The notes: a model not told the origin generated them from the sequence alone. A stretch of DNA of 64,000 nucleotides from Parasedimentitalea maritima (GCF_005771405.1 NZ_VAUA01000001.1:248001-312000), one strand, 5' to 3'. Numbered from the stretch's first letter, positions 26,395 to 36,849 are shown. Numbers and translations: made by a program.

Positions 26395-26735
26395 TAGCCG
26401 TCCTGTTCGAAGTTCAGATCGCTGAAGGCCGCAAGCCCGACTATCTAAAGGTCGCCGCCGATCTGTTGCCCCTGTTGCAACAGGTTGACGGGTTTATCTC
26501 GGTGGAGCGGTTCCAAAGTCTGACGAATGCAGACAAGCTTTTGTCGCTGTCCTTTTTTCGCGACGAAGAGGCCGTGGCTAACTGGCGGGCGCTGACTGAA
26601 CATCGTGCCGGGCAGGACAGTGGCCGTAGCGGTATCTTTGCCGATTATCGCCTGCGTGTTGCCAGTGTCATTCGTGACTACGGAATGGAGGACCGGACAG
26701 AGGCCCCCACTGATAGTCGCAACATCCACGGTTAA
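26391..26735 (+). CDS. Antibiotic biosynthesis monooxygenase (ABM) family protein
   Basis: A 114-residue ABM-domain protein: MIAVLFEVQIAEGRKPDYLKVAADLLPLL, then GFISVERFQSLTNADKLLSLSFFRDEEAVANWR and an H-R-x-x-Q segment. Members with this fold are small cofactor-free oxygenases or heme-degrading enzymes, although the heme-binding residues are not obvious here. It is translationally coupled to the NIPSNAP gene and followed by a strong bidirectional hairpin that separates it from fadH. Confidence 0.9.
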   Translation: MIAVLFEVQIAEGRKPDYLKVAADLLPLLQQVDGFISVERFQSLTNADKLLSLSFFRDEEAVANWRALTEHRAGQDSGRSGIFADYRLRVASVIRDYGMEDRTEAPTDSRNIHG

Positions 26736-26742
26736 TGCGTAG

Positions 26743-26786
26743 GGTGCGTGGTTCCGCGCAGATGCGCGGGTTCACGCACCTCTCTT

Positions 26787-26788
<2 letters not shown>
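26743..26788. terminator. Bidirectional compound hairpin between ABM gene and fadH
   Basis: Outer arms GGTGCGTG/CACGCACC and inner arms CCGCGCA/TGCGCGG are separated by symmetric GTT internal loops. TCTCTTTT follows on the plus strand. It serves the convergent ABM and fadH genes. Confidence 0.7.
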
Positions 26789-28844
<2,056 letters not shown>

Positions 28845-28944
28845 TTACGGCCTTGGCTCGGCTTGTCACCCGAAACGCGGCGTCACCCTCTTGTGCGACG
28901 CGGGGGCACCTGTACACAGTAGCGCGACTGATCAGGAGAACACG

Positions 28945-29427
28945 ATGACCCCGAGTGAGATTGCCAAGCTGCCCTACCGCCCCAATGTGGGTGTGATGAT
29001 GATCAACGCGGATGGCGACGTCTTTGTTGGACAGCGCAAGGATCGGTTCAAAGATGCTTGGCAAATGCCTCAGGGCGGGATTGATGAGGGTGAGGACCCC
29101 CGCGCGGCTGTCCTGCGCGAGCTTGAGGAAGAAACCGGTGTAACGCCTGAACTGGTCGAGATCATCGCCGAAAGTAACGGCTGGTTGCCCTATGACCTGC
29201 CGCACGACGTGGTGCCCAAATTCTGGGGTGGCAAGTATCGCGGCCAAGAGCAAAAGTGGTATCTGATGCGGTTCACTGGGACAGATGATCAGGTCAATAT
29301 CGATACCGATCACCCCGAGTTTTCAGCCTGGTGTTGGCAGCCGGTGGATCAGCTGGTTGAGAAGATCGTGCCGTTCAAGCGCGAGGTTTATGCTCGGGTC
29401 ATTGAGGAGTTTAAGGGGCACTTGTGA
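28945..29427 (+). CDS. rppH: RNA pyrophosphohydrolase RppH
   Basis: A 160-residue Nudix hydrolase. The start at 28945 has an AGGAG site and gives the RppH N terminus [21 protein letters not shown]. The Nudix box reads GGIDEGEDP, then RELEEETGV, and is preceded by WQMPQG. The C-terminal KWYLMRF and FKREVY segments are typical of RppH. It removes pyrophosphate from 5'-triphosphorylated mRNA, priming decay, and may also act on dinucleoside polyphosphates. Confidence 0.95.
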   Translation: MTPSEIAKLPYRPNVGVMMINADGDVFVGQRKDRFKDAWQMPQGGIDEGEDPRAAVLRELEEETGVTPELVEIIAESNGWLPYDLPHDVVPKFWGGKYRGQEQKWYLMRFTGTDDQVNIDTDHPEFSAWCWQPVDQLVEKIVPFKREVYARVIEEFKGHL

Positions 29428-29428
29428 G

Positions 29429-29908
29429 ATGCGGCTTTTAGCTTTCACTTTCATATGCTTGAGCTTTTTGGGAGGCTCAGTGTCAGCTTATTCCTGCTTC
29501 TCGTCGAGCATCTCAATGGCTTACACGGACGCTGCAGTTTCTGAAGATGAGTACAGAGTTTTCAAAGGTCGGCTGACTTTTGATCGGGAGAAACTGTATG
29601 AAAACTTGGACGCGCTAGATGGGCGTACTCGTGTTCTAGCAACCTTTGATGGGGTTGTTCTAGGGCGACGAAGTTTTTCTGAAGAGGTTCAAGAAAGCAT
29701 CATTTTGGAAGTTTATTGCCATGCGGGCATTTGTTCGGGCGTTTCCAGCGGTAAGGATTACATCTTGTTTGCTCGTGTAGAAGGCGAAGATCTCGTGTCA
29801 CAATTTGATCCTTGCGGTGGGGATGGATACGATTTGGATGCTGAAACCGAGAAAGCACTGCTCTCGTGCCATCAGGGCCGAAAATGTAAGACGTTCTACG
29901 AAGAATAA
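29429..29908 (+). CDS. Small secreted cysteine-rich protein of unknown function
   Basis: A 159-residue protein with a signal peptide of about 19 residues (LLAFTFICLSFLGGSVSA). It starts one base after the rppH stop codon, with a ribosome site AAGGGG inside rppH, so it may be read by coupling. The mature part has six cysteines (two close together in YCHAGIC, others in SAYSCFS, DPCGG, SCHQ and RKCK), pointing to disulfides in the periplasm. I do not recognise the family. The coding sequence looks more AT-rich than its neighbours, possibly from horizontal transfer. Confidence 0.75.
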   Translation: MRLLAFTFICLSFLGGSVSAYSCFSSSISMAYTDAAVSEDEYRVFKGRLTFDREKLYENLDALDGRTRVLATFDGVVLGRRSFSEEVQESIILEVYCHAGICSGVSSGKDYILFARVEGEDLVSQFDPCGGDGYDLDAETEKALLSCHQGRKCKTFYEE

Positions 29909-29930
29909 GAGCCTATGCCGGAAGAGTTTA

Positions 29931-29961
29931 AAGCCGCAAGAAACTAGTTTTCTCGCGGCTT
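29931..29961. terminator. Long hairpin between the secreted protein gene and the EamA gene
   Basis: AAGCCGC and GCGGCTT bracket an inner AGAAA/TTTCT stem with a single mismatch, giving a near-perfect palindrome between convergent genes. T runs are short in both directions. Confidence 0.55.
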
Positions 29962-30019
29962 GGATCTAGCCAATAGGATTTGATTTGAGGCATTCCTCAA
30001 AACGGTCATCGCATAGCGT

Positions 30020-30904
30020 TCAAGAGATCGGTTTCACGGGTAGTTTGCGAGAACGAATTAGCTTCCATTTGTTTTGCCCCAACCAGACACTAAACAGTGC
30101 CAAGAATGCCCCAGCCCCCTGACTTGGCGACAATGTCTCCCCCATGAACACCCAGCCAAGGACAACGGCCGACAGCGGGCTGAATACACCAAGAATAGAC
30201 ACTGATGCTGGATCAATCCGGGCGATGCCACGGAACCACAACACATAGGTCAACGCGCCACCGATCAGGCCAAGGTAGGCTAGGCCCAGCAGATTGGCCG
30301 GGGTGAAACTGGGGACCTCGGGTGTGACCCACAAGGCCACTGGCAGCAATAACAGCCCACCAGCCGTCATCTGCCATGCGGTGAAAGTTAGCGGCGGAAC
30401 CGGGGGCTGCCATTTGCGGGTCAAGACTACGCCTGCCGCCATGGATGCCGCGCCGCCCAGACCGGCCAAAATTCCAACCGTATCCAATTGGGCTGCAGGT
30501 GTCAGAAGCAGCAGTGCAACGCCTGCTATGCCCAACAGCGCGGCGAGAATCTGACCGCCGCGAATTTGGGTTTGCAGTACAAACCCAGCCAGGAAAATCA
30601 CGATCAATGGCTGAACGGCCCCCAGCGTTGCGGCGACGCCACCCGGCAAGCGATAGGCGGAAATGAACAGCATGGCCCAGAAGATCGAGAAATTCAGCGC
30701 GCCTAGAATGAAAATTTTGCCGACCCAGTTCAATGGCGGCAACTGACGCACAATCAGCAACAACAGCAATCCAGCGGGCAGGGCACGCAGAAACGCCACG
30801 GTCATGGCCGAATGCTCAGGCAGCAGCTGTGTGGTCACAATGTAGCTGCTCCCCCAAATGGCTGGGGCAAGGGCAGTGAGCAGCAGATCTAAACGTCTGG
30901 ACAT
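30020..30904 (-). CDS. EamA/DMT family transporter
   Basis: A 294-residue inner-membrane protein with about ten membrane spans in two EamA repeats (opening APAIWGSSYIVTTQLLPEHS; second repeat with ASMAAGVVLTRKW). Members export amino acids or other small metabolites. The start at 30904 has an AAGGAG site. It is divergent from a MarR-type gene, and two CTTGAyGTCrAG boxes lie between them, so it is probably the regulated target; exporters with this arrangement often pump out a toxic ligand of the MarR protein. Confidence 0.92.
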   Translation of the reverse strand: MSRRLDLLLTALAPAIWGSSYIVTTQLLPEHSAMTVAFLRALPAGLLLLLIVRQLPPLNWVGKIFILGALNFSIFWAMLFISAYRLPGGVAATLGAVQPLIVIFLAGFVLQTQIRGGQILAALLGIAGVALLLLTPAAQLDTVGILAGLGGAASMAAGVVLTRKWQPPVPPLTFTAWQMTAGGLLLLPVALWVTPEVPSFTPANLLGLAYLGLIGGALTYVLWFRGIARIDPASVSILGVFSPLSAVVLGWVFMGETLSPSQGAGAFLALFSVWLGQNKWKLIRSRKLPVKPIS

Positions 30905-30920
30905 GGGAAACTCCTTTTCT

Positions 30921-30932
30921 CTTGATGTCGAG
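30921..30932. promoter_or_regulatory. MarR operator, box 1
   Basis: CTTGATGTCGAG differs at two positions from the perfect palindrome 26 bases downstream and lies just before the EamA ribosome site. Confidence 0.6.
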
Positions 30933-30945
30933 ATAATTGATTCAA

Positions 30946-30959
30946 TCTTGACGTCAAGA
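30946..30959. promoter_or_regulatory. MarR operator, box 2 (perfect palindrome)
   Basis: TCTTGACGTCAAGA is a perfect 14-bp palindrome between the divergent EamA and MarR genes. It is placed for control of both; its centre lies 26 bp from the related box 1. Confidence 0.7.
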
Positions 30960-30980
30960 GAAAATGTGCGACAAGAGTTT

Positions 30981-31469
30981 ATGGACCACGTAGATTTTAT
31001 CACCCGACAATGGGAAAAAGAGCGGCCAGATCTGGATGTGACGGCCATGGGCATTATCGGTCGCGTTGCGCGGCTGTATCTGACCTATCAAAAGGAAATG
31101 CATAAGACGTTTGCCAAGCACGGGTTGAACGCCGCCAAGTTCGATGTGCTGGCGACCCTGCGCCGGGCAGGGGCCCCTTATACCCTGTCGCCGGGTGTCT
31201 TGCTGGAAAGGACCATGGTGGCGTCGGGGACGATGACCAATCGGATAGATCGGCTCGAATCCGACGGGCTGGTAAAGCGGAGCGTGAATCCTGCTGACAG
31301 CCGCAGCTTTTTGGTCGGTCTCACCGACAGCGGTTTTGCCCTGATTGACAAGGTAGTGACGGAACACGTCCAAACCCAGACATCCTTGATCGCTGATCTG
31401 GATGTGGCGGATGTTGAAACCTTCCGAGCCCTTCTCGGCAAGGCGCTTGTCGCGGCAGAACTGGAATAG
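30981..31469 (+). CDS. MarR-family transcriptional regulator
   Basis: A 162-residue MarR-type regulator. The winged helix is visible as FDVLATLRRAGAPYTLSPGVLLERTMVASGTMTNRIDRLESDGLVKR, with the wing arginines in NPADSRSFLVGLT. The start at 30981 was chosen because the upstream in-frame stretch runs across the operator boxes and the ribosome site there is no better. It is divergent from the EamA exporter and ends at a strong shared terminator. Confidence 0.92.
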   Translation: MDHVDFITRQWEKERPDLDVTAMGIIGRVARLYLTYQKEMHKTFAKHGLNAAKFDVLATLRRAGAPYTLSPGVLLERTMVASGTMTNRIDRLESDGLVKRSVNPADSRSFLVGLTDSGFALIDKVVTEHVQTQTSLIADLDVADVETFRALLGKALVAAELE

Positions 31470-31480
31470 GTATTCCCAAC

Positions 31481-31510
31481 AAAAAAGCCGCCCAGTACGG
31501 GCGGCTTTCT
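31481..31510. terminator. Bidirectional terminator between the MarR gene and the PfkB kinase
   Basis: AGCCGCCC pairs with GGGCGGCT; AAAAAA precedes and CTTTCT follows, so it can stop both convergent transcripts. Confidence 0.8.
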
Positions 31511-31543
31511 AACTACATTAAAAAACTTGAAAGTCAGATCAGA

Positions 31544-32533
31544 TCAAACCAGACCTTCGGCCTTGAGCAGCGCCAGCATATTGGCTTCGGGGCGTGGGCC
31601 AATGTGGCTGATCACCTCGCCGGCGCAAACGCAGCCCATTTTAGCGCAAGTTTCCAGATCACGACCAGTGGCCAGACCAAACAAGAAACCCGCAGCAAAT
31701 TGATCACCTGCACCGGTCGCATCTACCGGAACAACTTTGGTCACAGGGACTTCGATGTGTTTGCCTTCGGAAACAACTGTCACGCCGTCGCCAGAGCGGG
31801 TGCAAACCACCAGCGGGCAGATTGCGGCAGTTTTGGCCAGCGCCTCATCCAGATCATCAGTTTCGAACAGCGACTTGATTTCGTCCTCGTTGCCGATCAC
31901 GTAGTCCAGTTCGTTTTCGATCAGTGATAGAAAATCAGCGCGGTGACGTTCCACGCAGAACGGATCGGAAATTGCGATGCCAGCCTTGCCGCCGCCTTCG
32001 TGGCAGCTGCGCGCTGCCTCCAGGAATGCTGTTTTGCCTTTGTCCTTGTCGAACAAATAGCCTTCAAGGAACATGATCTTGGCTTGACCCGCCACGTCCT
32101 TGGACACATCGGCCGAGCTCAGCTCGGACGAAATACCCAAATAGGTGTTCATCGACCGCTCACCATCGGGCGACACAAAAATCATCGAGCGCGAGGTCGG
32201 CAGCTCGCCGCCAGGCACGGGTGGGTTCACAAAATCTACGCCATCGTCGCTCATCGATTTTGCATAGAATTGTCCCAGCGCATCATCGTGCACGCGGCCA
32301 ATAAATGCCGCGTCCAGCCCCAGAGCACCGGCGCCGGCAATGGTGTTGGCCACGGAACCGCCGGGCGTCTGCACTCGGCCTTGCATCGCTGCATACAACA
32401 CTTCACCGCGATCACGTTCGATCAGTTGCATGATGCCTTTCTCGATCCCCATAAGATCAAGAAAGCTGTCATCGCTTTGGCTGATGACATCCACAACGGC
32501 ATTGCCGATGCCAACAATCTGGTAAGTTCTCAT
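31544..32533 (-). CDS. PfkB-family sugar/adenosine kinase
   Basis: A 329-residue ribokinase-fold kinase. The N-terminal PfkB signature is GGSVANTIAGAGALG and the C-terminal signature DATGAGDQFAAGFLFG holds the catalytic Asp and the anion hole. The N terminus (YQIVGIGNAVVDVI) and the overall fit are nearest to the adenosine kinase group common in Alphaproteobacteria, which would phosphorylate adenosine or a related nucleoside. It overlaps nth by four bases (ATGA), on the same strand. Confidence 0.92.
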   Translation of the reverse strand: MRTYQIVGIGNAVVDVISQSDDSFLDLMGIEKGIMQLIERDRGEVLYAAMQGRVQTPGGSVANTIAGAGALGLDAAFIGRVHDDALGQFYAKSMSDDGVDFVNPPVPGGELPTSRSMIFVSPDGERSMNTYLGISSELSSADVSKDVAGQAKIMFLEGYLFDKDKGKTAFLEAARSCHEGGGKAGIAISDPFCVERHRADFLSLIENELDYVIGNEDEIKSLFETDDLDEALAKTAAICPLVVCTRSGDGVTVVSEGKHIEVPVTKVVPVDATGAGDQFAAGFLFGLATGRDLETCAKMGCVCAGEVISHIGPRPEANMLALLKAEGLV

Positions 32534-33174
32534 AGGTTTTTGTCCTCAAACATGCACAGGTCGCGGATCAGGCAGGTGCCACAGAGCGGTTTGCGTGCTT
32601 TACAGTGATAGCGGCCGTGTAAGATCAGCCAGTGATGGGCGTGAAGCTGGAAATCAGCGGGAATATTGTCTTCGACAGCGCGTTCAACCGCATCGACATC
32701 CTTGCCCGGCGCAATACCGGACCGGTTGCCAACGCGGTAGATATGAGTGTCGACGGCCTGTGCCGGTTGCTGCCACCACATGTTCAGAACCACATTGGCG
32801 GTCTTGCGCCCGACACCCGGTAATGATTGCAGCGCAGCGCGGGAATTCGGGACCACGCCATTGTAGTCCTCAACCAGAATGCGGCTCATCTTGATCACAT
32901 TCTTGGCCTTTTGGCGAAACAGCCCGATTGTCTTGATGTGCTCGGTCAGCCCCGCTTCGCCCAAGTCGAGCATCTTCTGCGGCGTATCCGCAATTTGGAA
33001 CAATGCGCGCGTTGCTTTGTTCACTCCGGCATCGGTGGCTTGCGCCGATAGGGCGACCGCCACCGTAAGGGTATAAACATTAACATGCTCCAGCTCCCCT
33101 TTGGGTTCTGGTTCAGCTGCCTGAAATCGCGAAAATATCTCGCGGAGGGTATGATAATCGAGTTGCTTTGCCAT
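32530..33174 (-). CDS. nth: Endonuclease III
   Basis: A 214-residue DNA glycosylase/AP lyase. The helix-hairpin-helix LPGVGRKTANVVLN carries the catalytic lysine, and the catalytic aspartate is in VDTHIYRVGNR. The [4Fe-4S] cysteines follow C-x6-C-x2-C-x5-C at about 191, 198, 201 and 207. It removes oxidised pyrimidines in base-excision repair. The ATG at 33174 (AAGG site) is preferred over an upstream frame extension of nine residues. The stop overlaps the kinase start. Confidence 0.96.
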   Translation of the reverse strand: MAKQLDYHTLREIFSRFQAAEPEPKGELEHVNVYTLTVAVALSAQATDAGVNKATRALFQIADTPQKMLDLGEAGLTEHIKTIGLFRQKAKNVIKMSRILVEDYNGVVPNSRAALQSLPGVGRKTANVVLNMWWQQPAQAVDTHIYRVGNRSGIAPGKDVDAVERAVEDNIPADFQLHAHHWLILHGRYHCKARKPLCGTCLIRDLCMFEDKNL

Positions 33175-33385
33175 CGCGGGCCTTAATGACGTGACAGGCA
33201 ACGCATCGCAACGGGAAACCGGAGAATTGGCTCAGGCAGGGTTAACCCTGTGCTGTTTCGCAACAGCCTCCGCGCCATATTTTAACCGCGCCCCCTTGTA
33301 ACCGCCCTTTAATAGACGTGCGTCAGACGGCAATTAGGTGGAACATTGCCGTCCTTCACGTGGTTGGTTCAGCTGGTGCGATAAA

Positions 33386-33763
33386 TCATGACCCGCCTGT
33401 CAAATCTTCTGCGAGCATGAGCGCGTTGCCATCAGGATCATAAAAAGTCGCTGTTTTGACCATGCCTTCGACTACATCCGTTTCACCGTCAAATTTAACT
33501 TTGGCTAGCTCCAACTTCTGCCTCGCGGCGTCCAAGTCAGCGATTCCAAACACGGGTACACAGTTGCCCGGGGCGGGTTTGGTATGCTCGCCTAGGCCAA
33601 TTGTTACTCCGCCTGTATTCGTCTGAAGTTCTGACCAGCCTGCGTCGTCGGCGTGGTAGATTGTCTCAAACCCCAACATACTGCTGTACCACTCAGCACT
33701 TACATGGCGATCCGTGACTGACAGAGAAATAGTTATGGTTTCATCGAGCGAAATTAGAGACAT
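33386..33763 (-). CDS. VOC (glyoxalase/bleomycin-resistance) family protein
   Basis: A 125-residue single-unit VOC protein with the pattern TISLSVTDRHVSAEWYSSMLGFE, then ATFYDPDGNALMLAED ending in the usual metal-glutamate region. Members bind divalent metals and act as isomerases, dioxygenases or drug-binding proteins; the substrate here is unknown. It is divergent from a tandem winged-helix regulator across only 39 bases, which suggests the pair forms a small regulated module. Confidence 0.9.
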   Translation of the reverse strand: MSLISLDETITISLSVTDRHVSAEWYSSMLGFETIYHADDAGWSELQTNTGGVTIGLGEHTKPAPGNCVPVFGIADLDAARQKLELAKVKFDGETDVVEGMVKTATFYDPDGNALMLAEDLTGGS

Positions 33764-33802
33764 AGTCTTTCCTCTTGACCTTAAATGTATTAGCTATACT
33801 TT

Positions 33803-34345
33803 ATGTACATTGAATTGTTTGTCAACATTACTTCAAGAGCTTGGGCGTTACCCATACTATCAAACATGCATGCAGGCATCGCCGGACGCCAGGCACCCCT
33901 GCTGGTGGCAACTGGCGCGAGTAGGACTGCTTTCGCACAGAGCATGGATCATCTGATCAAGATGGGGTTGGTAGAACGAAATCCCGGTTACGGTCATCCA
34001 CTGCGTCCAGAGTTTCGGCTTACACTGCTAGGGACTGCTGCTGCTGCAATCGCCAACAAAATTCAAAACGTTTCCGCTGATGAAGATCAAGATTTGCTCC
34101 GCCGGTCGTGGACACTACCGGTGCTGACGTCGCTCCACTCATCAAGTCACTTCAATGATATCAAACGAAAATTGCCGAGAATTACAGATCGAGCACTATC
34201 GCAATCACTGAAGTCGATGGAGGTCAGAAGCTGGGTTCGCCGTAGCGTTGATGAGACTGCTCGCCCGCCCAAATCAATTTACGAGGCTGTAAATACGGGC
34301 GCAGTGATCAGTAAGGTAATGGCACCTGAAATCAGGTTCCTCTAG
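33803..34345 (+). CDS. Tandem winged-helix (HxlR-like) transcription regulator
   Basis: A 180-residue protein made of two similar halves. Residues about 12-80 contain RAWALPILSNMHAG, TAFAQSMDHLIKMGLVERNPG and FRLTLLG; residues about 100-170 contain RSWTLPVLTSLHSS, DRALSQSLKSMEVRSWVRRS and IYEAV. Each half looks like an HxlR-type winged helix (W-x-LPIL start, a recognition helix with S-x-L pattern, and a two-strand wing). Single-protein tandem duplication is unusual for HxlR, which normally works as a dimer, so this may be a built-in pseudo-dimer. It shares a 39-base gap with the divergent VOC gene. Codon use looks less GC-rich than that of its neighbours. Confidence 0.75.
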   Translation: MYIELFVNITSRAWALPILSNMHAGIAGRQAPLLVATGASRTAFAQSMDHLIKMGLVERNPGYGHPLRPEFRLTLLGTAAAAIANKIQNVSADEDQDLLRRSWTLPVLTSLHSSSHFNDIKRKLPRITDRALSQSLKSMEVRSWVRRSVDETARPPKSIYEAVNTGAVISKVMAPEIRFL

Positions 34346-34476
34346 CAAAAACCGACGTTCGTTTGGAAGTGGTGAATGTCGGGAACCCCATAAATCATCT
34401 CAAGGCGCAGGTTTCGGGTCGTATGATCGCCAGTCAATCCTTAGTCTAATTTCAGACGACCACAGGAGATGCGCGG

Positions 34477-35316
34477 ATGAATATTCAGACGAATGAGCAA
34501 AGCTATCATTATGGCGTTATGCGCCGCGCAATCGAGCTGATCGATGAAGGGGGCGAGAACCTGTCTCTGGAGGAGCTTGCGAAAAAGATGGATATGAGCC
34601 CGGCACATTTCCAGCGTCTGTTTTCGGCCTGGGTTGGGGTCTCGCCCAAACGCTATCAGCAATATTTGCGACTGGGACACGCCAAGGCCTTGTTGCACGA
34701 CAATTTCACCACATTGGGAGCGTCTCACGCAATTGGATTGTCCGGGTCTGGTCGCCTGCATGACCTGTTCCTTCGCTGGGAAGCAATGAGCCCTGGTGAA
34801 TACGCCCGCAAAGGGAATGACCTGCAAATTTTCTGGGGTTGGTTTGATAGTCCCTTTGGGCAGGCTCTGGCGATGGGCACGGCCAAGGGTATTTGTGGGC
34901 TGGGTTTTGCTGCTGAAACAGGAGTTGAAGCGACCATGGCTGATATGCAGTCGCGTTGGCCCAAAGCGACTTTCATCGAAGACCCGGCGATGTTGGCCCC
35001 GCTGGTCAGCGCAGCCTTTGACCGACGCGGTGAAACCGCATTGCACATGATTGGCGCTCCACTACAGATCAAGGTTTGGGAAGCATTGTTGCGGATCCCA
35101 TCAGGTCAGGTCACGACCTACTCCGAGATCGCCCAGTCGATTGGTGAACCTCGCGCACAACGTGCAGTGGGAACCGCTGTGGGGCGTAATCCGGTGTCAT
35201 GGCTGATTCCCTGCCACCGCGCTTTGCGCAAATCGGGGGCCTTAGGTGGATACCATTGGGGGTTGCCAGTGAAACGGGCAATGCTGGCCTATGAGGCCGC
35301 ACGCAGCGAGGCCTGA
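34477..35316 (+). CDS. AraC helix-turn-helix / O6-methylguanine-DNA methyltransferase fusion (Ada-like)
   Basis: A 279-residue two-domain protein. Residues about 1-100 are an AraC-type DNA-binding domain (LSLEELAKKMDMSPAHFQRLFSAWVGVSPKRYQQY); residues about 110-279 are a methylated-DNA-protein-cysteine methyltransferase with the RNA-ribonuclease-H-like part and the active site IPCHRALR, active cysteine about 246. The N-terminal zinc domain of E. coli Ada (methylphosphotriester sensor) is missing, so the usual induction by methylation of that domain cannot operate. The ATG follows CAGGAG. Repair of O6-methylguanine with gene control is likely, but what triggers it is open. Confidence 0.92.
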   Translation: MNIQTNEQSYHYGVMRRAIELIDEGGENLSLEELAKKMDMSPAHFQRLFSAWVGVSPKRYQQYLRLGHAKALLHDNFTTLGASHAIGLSGSGRLHDLFLRWEAMSPGEYARKGNDLQIFWGWFDSPFGQALAMGTAKGICGLGFAAETGVEATMADMQSRWPKATFIEDPAMLAPLVSAAFDRRGETALHMIGAPLQIKVWEALLRIPSGQVTTYSEIAQSIGEPRAQRAVGTAVGRNPVSWLIPCHRALRKSGALGGYHWGLPVKRAMLAYEAARSEA

Positions 35317-35442
35317 GGAACGGTTGTTGCGCGGGGAATTGCCGACCCGGAGGTCACCGGGGTTGAGCCTTTTGCCATGAAGCATGATATATTGGGCAAA
35401 AGACGCGCGACAGGCGCGGTTCCGAGCAGCAAAGGCCAGACC

Positions 35443-36114
35443 ATGACCATCGTAAAATTCTCGACAGCAACCGTTCTGGTTGCCGCCCTGGGCCTGAGTG
35501 CCTGTACCGATCCAGCCTCCTTGGGAACGTATAATGGCGATCCCAATCAAAACACCAAAGGTGGGGCTGCTATTGGGGCGCTGGTCGGCGCTGGCATCGG
35601 TGCACTGTCCAATAGCAGCAACAAAACTGCGGCGGTTCTGGGTGGAGCAGCGATTGGGGCCGTGGCTGGTGGCGCGATTGGCGCTACGCTGGACAAACAG
35701 GCCGCTGAACTGCGCGACGAGCTGGCCAATGAAGACATCACAATCGTCAACACGGGCGACCGGCTGATTGTATCTCTGCCGAACGACCTGACCTTTGCAA
35801 CCGACAGCTATACAGTCAGCTCGGCAGTACAGTCAGATCTGCAAAAAGTTGCGAACAGCTTGCTGCGCTATCCAGATAGCTCGGTGCAGGTGATCGGCCA
35901 CACGGATAGTGACGGTGAGGCTGCGTATAACCAAGGCCTGTCAGTGCGCCGTGCCAATGCGGTGGCAGATCAAATTCAGGCCGGTGGTGTGCCCTACAAC
36001 CGGGTGCAGACAATTGGCCGAGGCGAAGACCAGCCGGTGGCCAGCAATCTGACACCTGAAGGTAAGGCGCAGAACCGCCGCGTTGAAATTGTGGTCATCC
36101 CACAAGCGAGCTGA
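35443..36114 (+). CDS. OmpA-family outer-membrane lipoprotein (glycine-zipper type)
   Basis: A 223-residue lipoprotein. The lipobox LGLSAC puts lipidation at Cys21. A glycine-zipper segment (GGAAIGALVGAGIGALS, then GAVAGGAIGATLD) fits a membrane-contacting helix pair, and the C-terminal OmpA domain binds peptidoglycan (LTFATDSYTV, VIGHTDSDG, LSVRRANAVAD, NRRVEIVVIP). It is like YiaD/Pal-related proteins that tie the outer membrane to the wall. A strong terminator follows immediately. Confidence 0.93.
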   Translation: MTIVKFSTATVLVAALGLSACTDPASLGTYNGDPNQNTKGGAAIGALVGAGIGALSNSSNKTAAVLGGAAIGAVAGGAIGATLDKQAAELRDELANEDITIVNTGDRLIVSLPNDLTFATDSYTVSSAVQSDLQKVANSLLRYPDSSVQVIGHTDSDGEAAYNQGLSVRRANAVADQIQAGGVPYNRVQTIGRGEDQPVASNLTPEGKAQNRRVEIVVIPQAS

Positions 36115-36124
36115 TGCTTTGACA

Positions 36125-36156
36125 AGGGGTCGCCACGGATGCGACCCCTATTTTTC
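36125..36156 (+). terminator. Rho-independent terminator of the OmpA-like lipoprotein gene
   Basis: AGGGGTCGC pairs with GCGACCCCT across a seven-base loop, followed by ATTTTT. The hairpin begins ten bases past the stop codon and overlaps the 3' end of the convergent YkgJ-like gene. Confidence 0.85.
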
Positions 36157-36693
36157 CTTGCGAAAATTGGGCTGTAGATGCAGTCGGACATATCGCACGA
36201 AGGTTTCGAAATGAAACTCGGCGTTTTGAAACAGGTATTTGTCTATCTCTTCCGGATGCTTTGATCTGGCGGTCTTCAACGCACGCATCGCTTGTGCGGC
36301 GTTGGTGTTACCTTTGCGACGCTCAGGTCCGGGCGTTGCATCGATGGCCGCTGATTTGGCTTTGTCCTGCATTGCATGCAGGTCTTTCACGATTGCCAGA
36401 GCATCTGCATTGGGGATGGCACCCCGTTCATTGCGTTTCAGAAGTTGGCAACGATAAGTGCGACAGGTTTTAGGCCGCTGCAGGTAACAGCCACACGCCC
36501 CGTCGTTACCCAGCTGTGGACAGGGAAGGCGCATGCGCAGTTTCTCATTGCGGGTGAAAACCTCGATATCGCCTTCTAACCGATCCGCCTCTTGCTGGCT
36601 GATAGCCAAGCGGGAGAACAGGGTGCCATTGCAGCACAAGGAACAGGACACACACAGGCCGTCGCTCAAAATAAACCTCACCGTAAAAGACAT
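36148..36693 (-). CDS. YkgJ-family cysteine cluster protein
   Basis: A 181-residue protein with the N-terminal cysteine cluster LCVSCSLCCNG and a later CPQLGNDGACGCYLQRPKTCRTYRC, the YkgJ/Fe-S-like cluster pattern (two groups of four or more cysteines). Family members are thought to carry an iron-sulfur cluster or zinc and act as oxidoreductase-like or maturase proteins; the partner is not known. It is convergent with the OmpA-like gene. Confidence 0.88.
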   Translation of the reverse strand: MSFTVRFILSDGLCVSCSLCCNGTLFSRLAISQQEADRLEGDIEVFTRNEKLRMRLPCPQLGNDGACGCYLQRPKTCRTYRCQLLKRNERGAIPNADALAIVKDLHAMQDKAKSAAIDATPGPERRKGNTNAAQAMRALKTARSKHPEEIDKYLFQNAEFHFETFVRYVRLHLQPNFRKEK

Positions 36694-36849
36694 TGCTGAG
36701 GATCAGAATGAGCCAAAGCTGGGGTAGGGTGCAAGTAAACACGATTTGGGTAAAGCAACGATGCACAGGAGCTGCGCAGCTATTGGGCTTTTGTACTCGC
36801 TGATCGGGGTTAGGTTAATCCGTACACCACATGTAGAGAGGACCACAAC

